6,710 nt of DNA. Origin: an uncultured Lachnospiraceae bacterium. GTDB taxonomy: Bacteria; Bacillota; Clostridia; Lachnospirales; Lachnospiraceae. The stretch spans positions 42,447 to 49,156 of the forward strand of contig CAJUHG010000012.1 in assembly GCA_910586005.1 (NCBI GenBank). Reading direction: 5' to 3'. Of this stretch, positions 1-6,290 are shown piece after piece; positions within the stretch are counted from its first letter, which is position 1; the number at the start of each line of letters is the position of its first letter. The translations under genes and the position numbers were made by a program. The notes beneath the pieces were generated by a model. The model did not search any database. It saw only the letters and a program-made list of their open reading frames with translations, and was not told the origin of the DNA.

Positions 1-255
1 TTTTGCGCTTTTATTGTTAAGAATTTCTGTCAAGATGATTGGGGATAGTTTTGTTATTGGTTTACTTTTTGCGCTTTTATTGTTAAGAATTTCTGTCAAG
101 ATGATTGGGGATAATTTTGTTATCTACTTATCTTTTGTAATTTTTCTTTTTATTATTGAGAGCTTTTGTCAAGAATTTTATAATAGTTTCGTTATCTGGT
201 TGTTTTCTACGATTTTTTATCATTAAGAATTTCTGTAAAAGATTTTGTTATTAAC
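1..255. repeat. Tandem array of degenerate units matching the 3' end of nanE
   Basis: Four related units can be aligned. Two left units (about 1-62 and 63-128) are almost identical and spaced exactly 66 bp. A third, degenerate unit (about 129-200) follows at 72 bp, and the fourth (about 201-255) is the true 3' end of nanE at 56 bp. Read on the minus strand, each unit starts with an ATAAC(A/G)AAA block; the two near-identical units and nanE then carry ACAGAAATTCTTAA, coding ITK...TEILN, which is the NanE C-terminus. The 66- and 72-bp offsets are multiples of three, so the three extra units share a frame; the 56-bp offset puts them out of frame with nanE, and the third unit has stops. The array starts mid-unit, so it probably continues beyond the window. 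The simplest reading is repeated duplication of the gene end, followed by decay. Confidence 0.8.
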
Positions 256-908
256 TGTGGTCTAGTGATTGCTGAACCTACCACAACACTAAAAGCTCCC
301 AATTCAATAACTCGTTTCACTTTTTGTGGAGTATTAATATTTCCTTCTGCAATTACTTTATGTTTCACACTAGCAATAATCTCTTTTAAAATTTTAAAAT
401 CCTCTGCTTCAATTTTGTCTTTTTTACTTTGTTCTGTATAACCCACCATTGTTGTTCCAATAAAATCAAATCCAAGCGTATCTGCATAAATTGCTTCTTC
501 TATTGTAGAACAATCTGCCATCCAAAGTTGATTTGGATATTTTTCTTTTACTTGTTGAAAAAAATCCTTCAATGTTAAACCTTGTGGACGAAGCGCCCCT
601 GTTGCGTCAAGAGCAATGATTTCAGGTTTCACCTCCATTAATTCATCCACTTCTTTCATAGTTGGTGTAATATAAACCTTACTGTCTTTGTAATCTCTCT
701 TTACAATTCCGATAATGGGAAGGTCTACTTGAGACTGAATCTCCTTAATATCTTCTTTTGTGTTGGCACGAATCCCATATGCTCCTCCTTCCTTAGCGGC
801 TAATGCCATTCTTCCCATAATAAAAGAAGAATGTAGCGGTTCGTGAGGTAATGCCTGACAAGATACAATTAATTTTCCTTCTAGGCTTTGTACTTTTTTT
901 TCTGTCAT
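207..908 (-). CDS. nanE: N-acetylmannosamine-6-phosphate 2-epimerase (NanE)
   Basis: Converts ManNAc-6-phosphate to GlcNAc-6-phosphate in the cytoplasm, a step of sialic acid and ManNAc catabolism. The 233-residue product matches the usual length of this (beta/alpha)8-barrel family. Visible family features are the N-terminal GKLIVSCQALPHEPL segment, GAYGIRAN (R47), PIIGIVKRDY with the probable catalytic lysine K70, IIALDATGALRPQG (D101), MADCST (D132), a KVIAEGNI motif with the probable acid/base E188, and VVVGSAITRP (R216) at the phosphate end. The frame is open upstream to 965, but the start at 908 is preferred: a strong AAAAGGAGG lies 9 bases upstream and the protein then begins at the conserved region. 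It is divergent from nagB, which acts two steps later in the same pathway. Its last codons are the template of the repeat array beyond the stop. The assignment is secure at family level. Confidence 0.95.
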   Translation of the reverse strand: MTEKKVQSLEGKLIVSCQALPHEPLHSSFIMGRMALAAKEGGAYGIRANTKEDIKEIQSQVDLPIIGIVKRDYKDSKVYITPTMKEVDELMEVKPEIIALDATGALRPQGLTLKDFFQQVKEKYPNQLWMADCSTIEEAIYADTLGFDFIGTTMVGYTEQSKKDKIEAEDFKILKEIIASVKHKVIAEGNINTPQKVKRVIELGAFSVVVGSAITRPQLITKSFTEILNDKKS

Positions 909-917
909 TTGATTTGT

Positions 918-925
918 CCTCCTTT
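918..925 (-). promoter_or_regulatory. Ribosome binding site deciding the nanE start
   Basis: On the minus strand this reads AAAGGAGG, a near-perfect anti-Shine-Dalgarno match 9 bases before the ATG at 908. It rules against the longer in-frame start at 965, which would add 19 hydrophobic and basic residues not expected for NanE. Confidence 0.85.
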
Positions 926-937
926 TCTGTAACACCA

Positions 938-965
938 AGTATATCAGGAAAGAATTTATTTTCAA
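938..965 (-). promoter_or_regulatory. Probable sigma-A promoter of nanE
   Basis: On the minus strand, TTGAAA (965-960) is followed by a 16-bp spacer and TATACT (943-938). The -10 is preceded by TG one base upstream, giving an extended -10, TGATATACT. Transcription would start near 931, leaving a leader of only about 23 nt with the ribosome binding site directly after it. The layout mirrors the promoter proposed for nagB. Start point inferred, not observed. Confidence 0.6.
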
Positions 966-1114
966 TATACTTTTATTTATCAGAAAGTTCTTTCAATATT
1001 TTTCAAAAGAACCTATTTTTTACTGGTTTTTTCTTATCTTAAATTGGTAATTTTGTATAAAACATTGTTCTTTCTTTCCTCTACTGAAAGTGTCTCCAAT
1101 ATTTATAATTTTTA

Positions 1115-1142
1115 TTGAAATTCTTATTTTTATTGATATACT
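1115..1142 (+). promoter_or_regulatory. Probable sigma-A promoter of nagB
   Basis: TTGAAA (1115-1120), a 16-bp spacer and TATACT (1137-1142), with the extended -10 form TGATATACT. The expected start is near 1149, giving a leader of about 53 nt that contains the 15-bp palindrome at 1159-1173. Both hexamers, the spacer length and the whole 9-bp -10 block are the same as in the opposing nanE promoter. Confidence 0.6.
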
Positions 1143-1158
1143 TATTATAAAAAAGGCA

Positions 1159-1173
1159 TTACTAATATAGTAA
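1159..1173. promoter_or_regulatory. Perfect 15-bp palindrome, candidate operator for nagB
   Basis: TTACTA-ATA-TAGTAA is a perfect inverted repeat with 6-bp arms and a 3-bp centre. It lies about 10 to 25 bases after the inferred nagB transcription start and 11 bases before the ribosome binding site, where a repressor could block transcription. It does not resemble a catabolite-response element. Its AT-richness means chance cannot be excluded, and no regulator gene is in the window. Confidence 0.35.
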
Positions 1174-1183
1174 AAGCTTATAA

Positions 1184-1193
1184 AGAAAGGAAA
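1184..1193 (+). promoter_or_regulatory. Ribosome binding site of nagB
   Basis: AGAAAGGAAA lies 8 bases upstream of the ATG at 1202, with its GG pair 11 bases from the start. It is weaker than the AAGGAGG sites of nanE and the phospholipase gene but supports this start; no other in-frame ATG lies nearby upstream. Confidence 0.7.
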
Positions 1194-1201
1194 TTAAAAA
1201 T

Positions 1202-1927
1202 ATGATTATTTACAGAGCAAAAGATTATAAGGATTTAAGTCGAAAAGCAGCAAACATACTTCGTGCACAAATTATTATGAAACCTGACTGCATACTTGGG
1301 CTTGCCACTGGTTCTTCCCCTGTAGGAACTTATGAAAAATTAGTAGAATGGTATCAAGAAGGAGATTTAGATTTCTCAAAAGTATCCAGTATTAATTTAG
1401 ATGAATACAAAGGTCTAAAACCAGATAATGACCAAAGTTATCGCTATTTTATGGATACCCATCTTTTTAATCACATTAATATTGATAAAACACGCACTTT
1501 TGTACCAAATGGTTTAGAAACAGATTCTGAAAAAGCATGTAAAAATTATGATGAAATTATTGAAAAACTTGGCGGTGTAGATTTACAACTTCTAGGTCTT
1601 GGACATAATGGACATATTGGATTTAATGAACCTTCTGATGTATTTCCTTGTGGTACTCATTGTGTAGACCTTGCTCCTAGTACAATTGAAGCCAACAAAC
1701 GATTCTTTACTTCTGAGTCAGAAGTTCCCCGTCAGGCATATACAATGGGGATTAGAAGTATTATGTTAGCAAAAAAAATTATTGTAGTTGTAAGTGGTAA
1801 AGATAAAGCAGAAATCCTTAAAAAAGTAATATGTGGTCCAATTACTCCTAACGTTCCAGCTTCTGTTCTTCAGCTCCATGCAGATGTTACAATTGTGGCA
1901 GATGAAGCAGCACTATCACAAATATAG
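1202..1927 (+). CDS. nagB: Glucosamine-6-phosphate deaminase (NagB)
   Basis: Converts glucosamine-6-phosphate to fructose-6-phosphate and ammonia in the cytoplasm, feeding amino sugars into glycolysis. The 241-residue length fits the short Bacillus/Clostridium-type enzymes rather than the 266-residue E. coli form, which carries a longer allosteric C-terminus. Seen in order: LGLATGSSPVGTYEKL (about 32-47, phosphate-binding loop), INLDEY with D67 (proposed proton-transfer residue), LGLGHNGHIGFNEP with N136, H138 and E143 (catalytic loop), YTMGIRSIM (about 180-188), and a closing segment with SGKDKAE and TPNVPASVLQLH. All expected motifs are present and no truncation is seen. It is divergent from nanE, and the two would join through NagA, which is not in this window. 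Regulation is probably through the shared intergenic region. Close sugar-phosphate isomerases are much less likely given the intact GHNGHIGFNEP loop. Confidence 0.96.
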   Translation: MIIYRAKDYKDLSRKAANILRAQIIMKPDCILGLATGSSPVGTYEKLVEWYQEGDLDFSKVSSINLDEYKGLKPDNDQSYRYFMDTHLFNHINIDKTRTFVPNGLETDSEKACKNYDEIIEKLGGVDLQLLGLGHNGHIGFNEPSDVFPCGTHCVDLAPSTIEANKRFFTSESEVPRQAYTMGIRSIMLAKKIIVVVSGKDKAEILKKVICGPITPNVPASVLQLHADVTIVADEAALSQI

Positions 1928-2027
1928 GTTTATTTTTGATACAAAAGTTAATATAACTAAGTAAATGATGATACAGGAACATAGAAAATTTTACTTTAAA
2001 ATTCAAATCAATAGTTATATAAAATAA
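1928..2027. other. AT-rich spacer after nagB, nothing recognised
   Basis: This 100-bp segment has no plausible gene and no strong hairpin, so nagB transcription seems to lack a terminator directly after its stop. Termination probably happens at the inverted-repeat structures between 2028 and 2260. Confidence 0.5.
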
Positions 2028-2138
2028 TAGAAAGTACACTTTGCAAACTTTGACGCGCCAAGCACAATTGTGAAGTAATATTCATCTTTTGTGCGAGTAG
2101 CCTCGCTTCGCTGGGTTGCCGAAACAAAGTGTAGAAAG
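2028..2138. repeat. MITE-like or structured intergenic element
   Basis: The segment is bounded by TACACTTTG (2035-2043) and its exact inverse CAAAGTGTA (2125-2133), and flanked by a 7-bp direct repeat TAGAAAG (2028-2034 and 2132-2138). Inside are nested complementary blocks: GCACAA (2062-2067) with TTGTGC (2089-2094), and GCGAG (2093-2097) with CTCGC (2102-2106) around a 4-base loop. It is clearly richer in G+C than its surroundings and has no credible coding frame. Terminal inverted repeats plus a flanking direct repeat fit a small non-autonomous mobile element; the nested pairing would also fit a structured RNA. The right inverted and direct repeats overlap by two bases, so the exact ends are uncertain. 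Confidence 0.5.
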
Positions 2139-2150
2139 ACCCTGTGCATA

Positions 2151-2219
2151 TTAGTTTCTTCTATAGGAAGATACTTTCAAACTTTAGCATAACAAGGCCT
2201 TTTCTATAGAAGAAACTAA
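2151..2219. repeat. Perfect 16-bp inverted repeat with 37-nt loop
   Basis: TTAGTTTCTTCTATAG (2151-2166) is exactly complementary to CTATAGAAGAAACTAA (2204-2219), with 37 bases between. The arms are perfect and long for a chance match. The element abuts the GC-rich hairpin at 2219-2260. It could be the terminal repeats of a 69-bp insertion or an RNA stem near the ends of the two convergent transcripts. On the minus strand, its right arm supplies the T-rich run after the GC-rich hairpin. Function unknown. Confidence 0.6.
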
Positions 2220-2260
2220 GAGGGGCTGTCGCACTAATTATTTAGTGCGACAGCCCTCTA
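2219..2260. terminator. GC-rich hairpin, probable bidirectional terminator
   Basis: Arms GGGCTGTCGCACTAA (2223-2237) and TTAGTGCGACAGCCC (2242-2256) are perfectly complementary around a TTAT loop, and the stem extends outward past one bulged G. It sits between the converging nagB (plus) and phospholipase (minus) genes. The plus-strand flank is TCTAAAAATTTTT and the minus-strand flank is TTAGTTTCTTCTATAG, both only moderately T-rich, so its strength is uncertain. It is the only GC-rich stem available to end either transcript. Confidence 0.65.
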
Positions 2261-2363
2261 TCTAAAAATTTTTCAACTCTTAAGTTAAGATTATTTTGGA
2301 TATTCTAATCCTATTAAGCACAACCCCAAAATGCATTTTATAATAAAAATTATTTCAAAATTT

Positions 2364-5300
2364 TTATTTTTTTATCACTATATTTTTTGATTTACTCCAT
2401 GCTCCATAAATCTTTTTCTTATTTGAAATTTTATACGCCCGTACTTTTACATAGTAACGCTTTTTTGCTTTTAACTTTGTCACTGTTTTACTTGTAATAC
2501 TGTTCTTTTTCACAATTTTTGTGGTAGCCTTTTTAAAGTTTTTATTGAGAGAGTATTGAATCTCATATCCAGTAGCTTTACTATCTTTTTTCCATTTTAC
2601 AATTAGGGTTTTCTTCTTTGAAGATTTCAAACTAATGCCTGTTATCTGTTTTGGTTTTATTGTAACGGAAATCTTCTTAGTTGATGCCTTATAATTACTA
2701 TTTCCAGCCGCTTTCAAAGTAATTGTTGCTGTTCCACAACCCTTGATAGCAACTTTTCCAGTTTTCTTTCCTACTGTTACAACTTTTCGATTGGAAGATG
2801 TGTAGGTAATACCACCTTTTCCTTTTGCTTTCAGTGTGAATCCTTTTCCATATACTTTGGTAATTTTAGTAGCTACCCCAGTAATTTTAGAAGAAGCTTT
2901 ATTTACTTTTACAGAAACTAGATTGCTGTTCTTTGATACACTTTTTACTTTTGTTGCAGTTGAATTGGTATTGGTTACTTTACAATAGTAATAAGTAGTA
3001 CCTGCTGAAGAAACAGAAGGTTTATAAGTTGCTTTTGTTGCTCCTTTTATCGCTTTTGCTCCCTTCGTACTATTCTTTTTATTTTGATACCACTGATATG
3101 TTAATTTTCCTCCATCTTTTACAGATGCCGTTACAGTCAATGATTTCGCTTTTTGTCCATAAGTATATACTGCCTTTTTAGGCTGTTTCGCGATGAAAGG
3201 TGTTGTTGCCTTTTGTGGTTTCTCTGGTTTTGGTTTTTCTGTATCTGTTGGATCAGACGGTTTTGTTGGGTCTGTTGGTTTTGTTGGCTCTGTTGGCTTT
3301 GTTGGTTTTGTTGGGTCGGATGGTTCTGTTGGGTCGGATGGTTCTGTTGGGTCGGATGGTTCTGTTGGATCAGATGGTTCTGTTGGATCAGATGGTTCTG
3401 TTGGATCAGATGGTTCTGTTGGGTCTGTTGGCTGTTGGATTTCTGTCCATCTTGCAGTCAATAACAAATTGTCATTAATTGGAGTGTCAAAGTTAAATAC
3501 TGTATTACTTCCCTTTGCAAACCATCCAACAAATGTATATCCTTCTTTTTGTGGTTCTTCTGGTGGAGTAACTTTTTTGCCTTTTTCCACTGTTACAATT
3601 ACAATATCGTTGCCATTAACCGAATCAAAGGAAACAGAACAACTTTCTTTGGAATTTACAGTACATTTAAATTTAATCTCAGTACTTTCCCCAGTAGCTA
3701 ATGTGATAACAGCCGTTAAGGTGACATCCTCACTAGGACAATCTGCATTGGGTCGTGTAATATGTCCTGTTTTTACATCAATGATCTCTGAATTAGAAGA
3801 AGTCCATACAATTTTTGCATTGTTGTAACCAGTAGTGGGAAGGGTAAGAGAATCCTTTGCAATATCTAATAAAATAGTTCCATTTTCTTCTGTTGAACTT
3901 TCAATTCCTAACTCCTGTGTTATGGATGCAACCAAATCTTGTTTTACATATTCGGTAGGAAGTGTTTCTAAATAATTATATATTTCTGTAACCTGTTCTG
4001 CTTCCAAAGAACCATCGTAGACACGGAAATCTTTCACAGATCCAATATAATCATTATCATTCGTGCCCCAGATAGAATTTCCAATATAAGCAACCCTGTT
4101 TGTTCCAAAATCTGTTAAATGTATTCCAGTGTCTTTGGTTCCAACAAGCTGACCATCTTTGTATAAGGTGAAAGAAGTTCCATTTAATACACATGTAATA
4201 TGTGCCCATGTATTTTTAGGAAAACTTGCTTCTGTTGATTTAAAACCTACTTCATTTCTCCATGTATTATCTGTCACAACTGCTTTCAGGCAATTGTTAT
4301 TGCTGGTATTGATTAATAAATACTTAAATACATCAGGAGTAGCATTGTCATCTGGTTTTGTTCCTGAACCAAAACCAAATACAGCTTGATTTCTAGAAGC
4401 CTCTGTTCCCTTATCTTTTGCCCAGAAGGAAATTGTTAGTTGATCTTTTCCATCAAACATTTTTGTGGGAAGGGAGATAAAACTTTGCAGCTTGCCAGTC
4501 CCTGTAAAAGTAGCGCCATTCTCTCTACTAAAATCAACACCTTTTGCTGTTCCATGATTATTATTTTCAGTGACATCATTTCCATCTTTATCCAGCGGAT
4601 ACCAAGCAAGAAGATTTTCTTCCAATTCTTTTAAGGATTTTAAAATAAGGCTATTAGAAGTTGTATTCAGTGCTGTAACTGCTTCCTGTACCTGTTCATC
4701 TGTGATAGTTTCTCCATTTTCTTCGCTTGTTATAATTGCCTCTCCAGCAGCAATGGCATTTGCCAAAGTTTCCATTGAAGTTTTTGTGTATACATTTACA
4801 GTATTTGCATTGTTATAAATAGTATTTGCATTGTCTAAAGCCTGAATCAGTTCTTCTAAACTTACTCCATTTGATTTCTTTACCATAACAGAAAAAGATA
4901 CTTCTTCTGAATATCTACCACAAGTAATGGTAGCGGTAAAGGTTGCTGTTACATCTTCTTCCTCAGAAGATGGGCGAATAATCCAAACATCTGTACCTAA
5001 AGTCTTTAAAAGCTCTGGATGGTCACAGCTCCATGCAATAGAAGTACCCTTGCCAGCTCCAACGTCTTCTCCAGTAGCAGGCAATTTCAAATCTGTTGTT
5101 AAAGTATCTGAAATTTGTAACATATTTTTAGTCTTATTGATTTCTGCTTTTTCTGGGATTTCAATGTAATGATTGCTTGCAATCACTTTTTTGGCTAGTT
5201 CTTCTGTAACAAAATCCATAATAATCCAGCCATAAGCTTTTCCTTGAGTCATTTCATACTCTAAAAATTTCGCATTAATTTCTTTTGCTGTTTTTGCAGG

Positions 5301-6164
5301 AGAATTTGGAATAGAAAGAGCACCTTTTCCTGCCACGCTCAAAAAGTTTAAGAAGTAAACACTAGAACGGTTGTTTTCATCTGGTGGAGAATCTAAGCCC
5401 TGTTTTATGGCATTCCATTTGTCTGAAGTGGAATATTCATATCGGTCTTGTATCCACAATCCTGTAAGCCCTGTAACGGCTACTCGTTCCCAAGGTGTCT
5501 CTTTCACTGTGGAACCTCCTTGGTCACTCCACAGGAAATTCAATCCTCCCTTTTTATCACCATAGCTGTTTTCATCATGATAACGCCTTGCTAAAACAAT
5601 CTTTCCTCTAGCATCATTTAACACAGGTTTGCCATTCTGCAGATACCAATAATTGGGGTTTTTGTCAATATAAGCATGAATATTATGTTGAATTACAGAG
5701 TCAGCTTGTTTTCCATCATCTTTTTTCATGCTCATTACAATAGTTTCTGTTGGATGTGCATCCAGGAAGCTATAACAATCTGTAAGTACTTCTTCTAGAT
5801 AAAGTTTCCCACCAGAATTGGATTCACAATCTGTCGTACCATGCACAAGATATAACTTTCCGCTGTCTTCTGCTTCCATGCGGATATCCAAAAAACGTAT
5901 TCCAAGTTCCAACTGTTCAGTAATGGATTTATCCTGACATTGCGAGTAGGTAGCCATAGAAACTTTTTTTGTTCCACTGTCATGTGTTCCAGGTATATTG
6001 ATCTCTGTAATTTTCTTACTGCCATCAATATTTGCCATCCATTCAGCGCCAGACACCGTGTCCCAGGGACTTTCAGCTTTTACCTTTGTAGGACAAAAAA
6101 CAATGGAAGTAAATAATACTACTACAGCCATTGCTGCACTTAATGTTTTTCTTTTTTTCCACAT
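2364..6164 (-). CDS. Secreted multidomain phosphatidylinositol-specific phospholipase C
   Basis: A 1266-residue exported protein. Residues 1-30 form a signal peptide (basic MWKKRK, hydrophobic core, likely cleavage VKA/ES). About 45-335 is a bacterial PI-PLC X domain: IPGTHDSG with H61 and D62, GIRFLDIR with R95, LYLVHG with H108, and WIIMDF with D317, matching the catalytic His pair, Asp and Arg of the metal-independent Bacillus/Listeria type. Such enzymes cleave PI and sometimes GPI anchors. Then come an Ig-like domain (about 340-430), a helical FIVAR-like segment (435-517), a LamG/concanavalin-like domain (518-733; LLAWYPL to FRVYDGSL), a second Ig-like domain (740-838), an InlB/Flg_new-type repeat (841-908; GYTFVGWF, LTARWTE), a PTEPSD linker (909-986), and Ig-like, Big-like and Fn3 modules to the end, very rich in lysine. 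The start at 6164 is preferred over 6209 for its strong ribosome binding site and signal peptide. No LPXTG, SLH or lipobox is seen. PI-PLC is confident; substrate and cell attachment are inferred. Confidence 0.9.
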   Translation of the reverse strand: MWKKRKTLSAAMAVVVLFTSIVFCPTKVKAESPWDTVSGAEWMANIDGSKKITEINIPGTHDSGTKKVSMATYSQCQDKSITEQLELGIRFLDIRMEAEDSGKLYLVHGTTDCESNSGGKLYLEEVLTDCYSFLDAHPTETIVMSMKKDDGKQADSVIQHNIHAYIDKNPNYWYLQNGKPVLNDARGKIVLARRYHDENSYGDKKGGLNFLWSDQGGSTVKETPWERVAVTGLTGLWIQDRYEYSTSDKWNAIKQGLDSPPDENNRSSVYFLNFLSVAGKGALSIPNSPAKTAKEINAKFLEYEMTQGKAYGWIIMDFVTEELAKKVIASNHYIEIPEKAEINKTKNMLQISDTLTTDLKLPATGEDVGAGKGTSIAWSCDHPELLKTLGTDVWIIRPSSEEEDVTATFTATITCGRYSEEVSFSVMVKKSNGVSLEELIQALDNANTIYNNANTVNVYTKTSMETLANAIAAGEAIITSEENGETITDEQVQEAVTALNTTSNSLILKSLKELEENLLAWYPLDKDGNDVTENNNHGTAKGVDFSRENGATFTGTGKLQSFISLPTKMFDGKDQLTISFWAKDKGTEASRNQAVFGFGSGTKPDDNATPDVFKYLLINTSNNNCLKAVVTDNTWRNEVGFKSTEASFPKNTWAHITCVLNGTSFTLYKDGQLVGTKDTGIHLTDFGTNRVAYIGNSIWGTNDNDYIGSVKDFRVYDGSLEAEQVTEIYNYLETLPTEYVKQDLVASITQELGIESSTEENGTILLDIAKDSLTLPTTGYNNAKIVWTSSNSEIIDVKTGHITRPNADCPSEDVTLTAVITLATGESTEIKFKCTVNSKESCSVSFDSVNGNDIVIVTVEKGKKVTPPEEPQKEGYTFVGWFAKGSNTVFNFDTPINDNLLLTARWTEIQQPTDPTEPSDPTEPSDPTEPSDPTEPSDPTEPSDPTEPSDPTKPTKPTEPTKPTDPTKPSDPTDTEKPKPEKPQKATTPFIAKQPKKAVYTYGQKAKSLTVTASVKDGGKLTYQWYQNKKNSTKGAKAIKGATKATYKPSVSSAGTTYYYCKVTNTNSTATKVKSVSKNSNLVSVKVNKASSKITGVATKITKVYGKGFTLKAKGKGGITYTSSNRKVVTVGKKTGKVAIKGCGTATITLKAAGNSNYKASTKKISVTIKPKQITGISLKSSKKKTLIVKWKKDSKATGYEIQYSLNKNFKKATTKIVKKNSITSKTVTKLKAKKRYYVKVRAYKISNKKKIYGAWSKSKNIVIKK
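3313..3420 (-). repeat. Six perfect-period 18-bp repeats encoding PTEPSD
   Basis: Six contiguous 18-bp units code the linker PTEPSD. The three at 3313-3366 are identical to each other (GGGTCGGATGGTTCTGTT on the plus strand), and the three at 3367-3420 are identical to each other in a second version (GGATCAGATGGTTCTGTT) that differs only at synonymous positions. Looser related units (PTKPTKPTEP, PTDPTKPSD) extend to about 3240. The period is a multiple of three, so unit gain or loss keeps the frame and changes only linker length between the InlB-type module and the C-terminal modules. Confidence 0.95.
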
Positions 6165-6173
6165 AAGAATCTT

Positions 6174-6180
6174 CCTCCTT
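6174..6180 (-). promoter_or_regulatory. Ribosome binding site of the phospholipase gene
   Basis: AAGGAGG on the minus strand, 9 bases before the ATG at 6164. This fixes the start at the MWKKRK signal peptide; the in-frame ATG at 6209 has no comparable site and would add 15 residues before the signal peptide. Confidence 0.88.
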
Positions 6181-6261
6181 CTAGTTATGCACGCATTAAA
6201 ATTTCTCAAAATCAGGTATAAAAAGAGCGTACATAGAACAAAAATGAATTATATTGGAAGA

Positions 6262-6290
6262 ATTATACCATCATTTTTACTAAAATACCA
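6262..6290 (-). promoter_or_regulatory. Candidate extended -10 promoter for the phospholipase gene
   Basis: On the minus strand, TGGTATAAT (6270-6262) is a consensus -10 with the TGn extension. A weak -35, TGGTAT (6290-6285), lies 17 bp upstream. Transcription would begin near 6255 and leave a leader of about 90 nt with no obvious riboswitch. Another TATAAT at 6253-6248 lacks a -35 or extension. Assignment is by consensus only. Confidence 0.5.

Noticed and set aside
14..226. 70-residue open frame on the plus strand, hydrophobic and repetitive
   Set aside because: It is the antisense reading of the tandem array at the nanE end. It has no ribosome binding site, and its repeat content explains the open frame.
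909..1201. Catabolite-response element or riboswitch before nanE or nagB
   Set aside because: No cre-like CG-centred motif is present, and neither leader is long or structured enough for a known riboswitch such as glmS.
3193..3828. 211-residue plus-strand frame, and overlapping frames at 3153-3478, rich in Gly/Ser/Val or Cys/Trp
   Set aside because: These are shadows of the PTEPSD repeat of the phospholipase gene; an 18-bp period without stops keeps several frames open. Composition is aberrant and no start signal is seen.
5795..6028. 77-residue minus-strand frame inside the phospholipase gene
   Set aside because: It is out of frame with the intact signal peptide and PI-PLC domain, and lacks its own start signal. 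A shadow frame.
6090..6164. Possible lipoprotein signal (cysteine at residue 24 of the phospholipase)
   Set aside because: The residues before the cysteine are IVF rather than a lipobox with G, A or S at -1, and a standard VKA/ES cleavage site follows.
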